Shown piece by piece: positions 62,028 to 64,000 of a stretch of 64,000 nucleotides of DNA. A program made the position numbers and the translations under genes. Below the pieces are notes generated by a model. The model had not been told where the DNA came from, made no database searches, and was given only the letters and a program-made list of their open reading frames with translations. How positions within the stretch are numbered: position 1 is the first letter of the stretch; each line of letters starts with the position of its first letter. The stretch comes from Candidatus Zixiibacteriota bacterium (lineage in GTDB: Bacteria; Zixibacteria; MSB-5A5; GN15; FEB-12): assembly GCA_017999435.1 (NCBI GenBank), contig JAGNLV010000001.1:94501-158500 (forward strand). The letters run 5' to 3'.

Positions 62028-62989
62028 GCGCCCTGCCCCCGGCTCTTCCGCCGCGCCATGAAGAATGAGAAGTTGCCGATCAGAATGAAGGCGATGATGA
62101 CCATGTGCGAGAGCGTCTGCGGCCCCATCATGCGCAGCCCCGGCGTGTCCATCCCCGCCAGCCGGTCGCGGTAGTTGTGCGCCAGTTCCGACTCATACTC
62201 GGCCGCCCCTTTGACGCCGCCGAGAATGCCGACAATCTGCTTGGGATAGTACGGGTAAATCTCCGGCGCCACCACGGCCGCGACCCCGCCCGCGATCGGC
62301 ACCCCGCCCGGGTCGCCGACAAACAGGATCCACTCCTTCACCCCGGGCTTGCCGCCGCCGATGGAAATGACCAGTTCGACGTCCCGCACCGATTTGACCC
62401 CCTCGAGGACGGGGATGTCGCTGTACGGCCGGTTGTCGATGTCGGTCGGGAACATCTTCTTCAGGTCGGTGACGATCACGTTGAGCACGCCCTCGTTGCC
62501 CGCTTTGTAACCGAGCACGACGTAGTCCTCCCCGGGCCGCTTGTCGGGGAACTCGCGCGCGATGACGTTCTCGAGAGTCTGCGTCATGAGCGCCTGCCCG
62601 GTGGCCCAGAGCGACATGAAGATCACTTTGTGTCCGCGCAGCATCGCGTGGCGCGTGATCGCGTTCGCCATCGGCTGCACTTCGGGCGCCATGGCCGGGT
62701 CAAAATCGAACGAGATCAGGATATGCGCGCCCGCGGGGATGCTCTCCAACTTGTCGTACAGCCGCTTCACCACCGGCGTCGCTTTCTCCGTGAACGTAAT
62801 CGGAAACAGAAGCGGGGCGGCGACGGCGAGGAAGATAAAGATGAAAATCACGCGCCGCCCGACCTCTTTCCCCTGAAAGCTGCGGACAAAGAGCCAGAGG
62901 AGCCCGCCGCCGATCACCAGCAGCGACACGGCCCGGCCGATATCGGCCGCCGCCACCAGGGGCGCCGTCAGCCACGGAAACACCGTCAT
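62024..62989 (-). CDS. Module gene C (upstream copy): membrane-anchored Rossmann-like domain protein
   Basis: 321 residues, homologue of the gene at 58047. Two N-terminal helices (about 19-36 and 46-64, against one in the other copy) precede a soluble domain (about 70-285) and a C-terminal helix (about 290-308) with a basic end. Conserved segments are ILISFDFDPAMAPEVQPMANAI, KVIFMSLWATGQALMTQTLENV, QIVGILGGVKGAAEYESEL and GNFSFFMARRKS. A Gly-rich loop VISIGGGKPGVKEW could bind a ligand, but no known motif matches. Overlaps its neighbours by ATGA on both sides. Function unknown. Confidence 0.8.
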   Translation of the reverse strand: MTVFPWLTAPLVAAADIGRAVSLLVIGGGLLWLFVRSFQGKEVGRRVIFIFIFLAVAAPLLFPITFTEKATPVVKRLYDKLESIPAGAHILISFDFDPAMAPEVQPMANAITRHAMLRGHKVIFMSLWATGQALMTQTLENVIAREFPDKRPGEDYVVLGYKAGNEGVLNVIVTDLKKMFPTDIDNRPYSDIPVLEGVKSVRDVELVISIGGGKPGVKEWILFVGDPGGVPIAGGVAAVVAPEIYPYYPKQIVGILGGVKGAAEYESELAHNYRDRLAGMDTPGLRMMGPQTLSHMVIIAFILIGNFSFFMARRKSRGQGA

Positions 62990-63660
62990 CGCTCCTCCCC
63001 GAGGTACGAGCGTTCAATCCCGAGGATGATGCGCAGCGACATGGCCACCACGCCCAGCCCGATCCCGATCATGATCGCCCGCTGTCCCGCGAGATTCGGC
63101 GCGTTCATGATCCACATGGCCAGGTTGGGGATCTCGAGCACCGACAGCGACTCGGGCATCCACGACGTCAGGTACATCCCGAAGGGCGTCCGCCCGATCA
63201 GGATGATCGTCGCCGCGACCAGCAGTATCGTCGCCTCGCGGTTCTTCGCCCGGAACGCCCGGTACGAGGCCGAGGCGACAAAGAAAGCCAAAAGCGAGTA
63301 CATCGTCGCCCCCAGCGGCACGAGGACATAGTCGAAAATGAGCTGAAACAGCGACCCGGATTCGGTCGGCGCGGCGGCGATTCCTCCCGGGTTCCCGAGC
63401 TTGAACAGCCCGATCACCAGCATCCCGAGGAATCCGCCCAGGGTGACGATCGAATAGCCCCAGTCGGTCTGGCGGCGCGACAGCTTCGTCACGTGCACGC
63501 GCAGCAGGTTCCCGCCGCCCAGAAAGAACGCGAACACGGCGATGATATCGAAGAAGACCGTGAAGTCCTCGCCGAGGTTCTCAATCGGCGGGATGAACAC
63601 GGCGAAAATGAGCAGCATCCCGATAAAGAACGTGATGAACAGCGGTACTTCGCGTCTCAT
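62986..63660 (-). CDS. Module gene B (upstream copy): polytopic membrane protein with C-terminal LGIER motif
   Basis: 224 residues, homologue of the gene at 58936. Helices at MRREVPLFITFFIGMLLIFAVF, FFDIIAVFAFFLGGGNLLRV and later, with the shared LRVHVTKLSRRQTDWGYSIVTLGG. The end GQRAIMIGIGLGVVAMSLRIILGIERSYLGEER is the most conserved part between copies. It lacks an internal segment present in the other copy. Both ends overlap by ATGA with its neighbours, which argues that the module is translated as one unit. Function unknown. Confidence 0.8.
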   Translation of the reverse strand: MRREVPLFITFFIGMLLIFAVFIPPIENLGEDFTVFFDIIAVFAFFLGGGNLLRVHVTKLSRRQTDWGYSIVTLGGFLGMLVIGLFKLGNPGGIAAAPTESGSLFQLIFDYVLVPLGATMYSLLAFFVASASYRAFRAKNREATILLVAATIILIGRTPFGMYLTSWMPESLSVLEIPNLAMWIMNAPNLAGQRAIMIGIGLGVVAMSLRIILGIERSYLGEER

Positions 63661-64000
63661 ATCGTCGAAAACACCTTCGTGAGCCAGCGCCAGACGGCGT
63701 CGGCGGTTTCACTTCCCAGACCGGCGAGCGTGGCCGCGGCCACGCCGACCAAAATCGCGGCCAGCGCAATCCCTTTCCCCACGTCCTGCCCCTTGAGCGA
63801 TCCCAACGCTTTCGGCTCCCCGGACAGGTAGGCGGAGGCGGCGAACAGCTCCTCGCCGATGAGGGTGAAATCGCAGGCGGCGACAAAGAAGGGCAGTTGC
63901 GCAGGGCGGGCCGTCCCGGCGATCTGGATCGCCCCGACCGAGTTGCCCGCCTCCGCCAGGATGAGCGACTCGGCAAAGAACGCCCCGAGGAGAAACACGG
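63657..64000 (-). CDS. Module gene A (upstream copy), C-terminal part only
   Basis: Only the last ~113 residues are inside the window; the gene continues past the right edge, so its start, signal peptide and FN3-like part cannot be seen. The visible part aligns with the end of the gene at 59783: AESLILAEAGNSVGAIQIAGTARPAQLPFFVAACDFTLIGEELFAASAYLSGEPKALGSLKGQD matches its AESLILAETGALAGSIQISG and FFIVACDYTLIGEELYAASAYLG. A final membrane helix follows. The stop overlaps the B gene start by ATGA. Confidence 0.75.
   Translation of the reverse strand, partial: VFLLGAFFAESLILAEAGNSVGAIQIAGTARPAQLPFFVAACDFTLIGEELFAASAYLSGEPKALGSLKGQDVGKGIALAAILVGVAAATLAGLGSETADAVWRWLTKVFSTI

Overview
The window is high-GC DNA from an unnamed bacterium, densely packed with short gaps and many ATGA-type overlaps. 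MsbA-type lipid export, heptosyltransferase-like enzymes, a lipoprotein and a LipB/E2 pair point to a Gram-negative-type envelope. Dockerin-like type I repeats at the end of a secreted protein, a mitochondrial-type citrate synthase and promoters with TATATT/TATCTT -10 boxes suggest the FCB side of the tree. A Zixibacteria-like candidate phylum is my best guess, but it is an inference and not proven by the sequence. No rRNA, tRNA, CRISPR array or insertion sequence was recognised.

Layout. 1-5.3 kb (minus strand): partial GGDEF protein, xerD, comF, then a zinc-ribbon/TPR protein, a metal permease and a glycosyltransferase. 5.5-7.2 kb (plus): secreted M28 peptidase with PDZ domain. 7.4-9.8 kb (plus): a broken dockerin-bearing metallopeptidase of lower GC. 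9.8-22.9 kb (minus): a long run holding Rel (ppGpp), four glycosyltransferases, an MsbA-like exporter, a lipoprotein, an M50 protease, glutamate dehydrogenase, 3-methyladenine glycosylase, a PHP phosphatase and a metallo-hydrolase. 23.1-32.7 kb (plus): prfB (with its programmed +1 frameshift), pta, aminotransferase, ATP-PEP carboxykinase, second aminotransferase, FmdB-like zinc ribbon, GlcD-like flavoprotein and citrate synthase. 32.8-56.7 kb (minus): central metabolism and redox genes (aldo/keto reductase-like protein, dicarboxylate symporter, Pit phosphate transporter with DUF47 partner, malic enzyme, H+-pyrophosphatase, FabL, LipB, 2-oxoacid dehydrogenase E2, NadA, ferredoxin-NADP reductase, two peroxiredoxins, rubredoxin-like, rubrerythrin-like, GltX, ADP-forming acyl-CoA synthetase, pyruvate phosphate dikinase, a small basic protein).

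How it works together. Pta, ADP-forming acyl-CoA synthetase, PEPCK, malic enzyme, PPDK, citrate synthase and a pyrophosphate-driven proton pump form a flexible acetate/C3-C4 node in which pyrophosphate is both made and used. The 46-49 kb cluster is a peroxide/oxygen defence operon. One of its peroxiredoxins has an in-frame UGA exactly at the peroxidatic cysteine position, followed by a SECIS-like hairpin, so it is very probably a selenoprotein.

The best candidate for an undescribed system is 57.2-64.0 kb: eight consecutive membrane-protein genes on the minus strand that are two tandem copies (A-B-C-D, A-B-C-D) of one four-gene module. The module comprises an FN3-like/DUF protein, a polytopic protein ending in a conserved LGIER motif, a membrane-anchored Rossmann-like domain protein, and a polytopic protein with the motif LYKDNPFYK. 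I cannot assign it a function. The first gene of the upstream copy is cut by the window edge.
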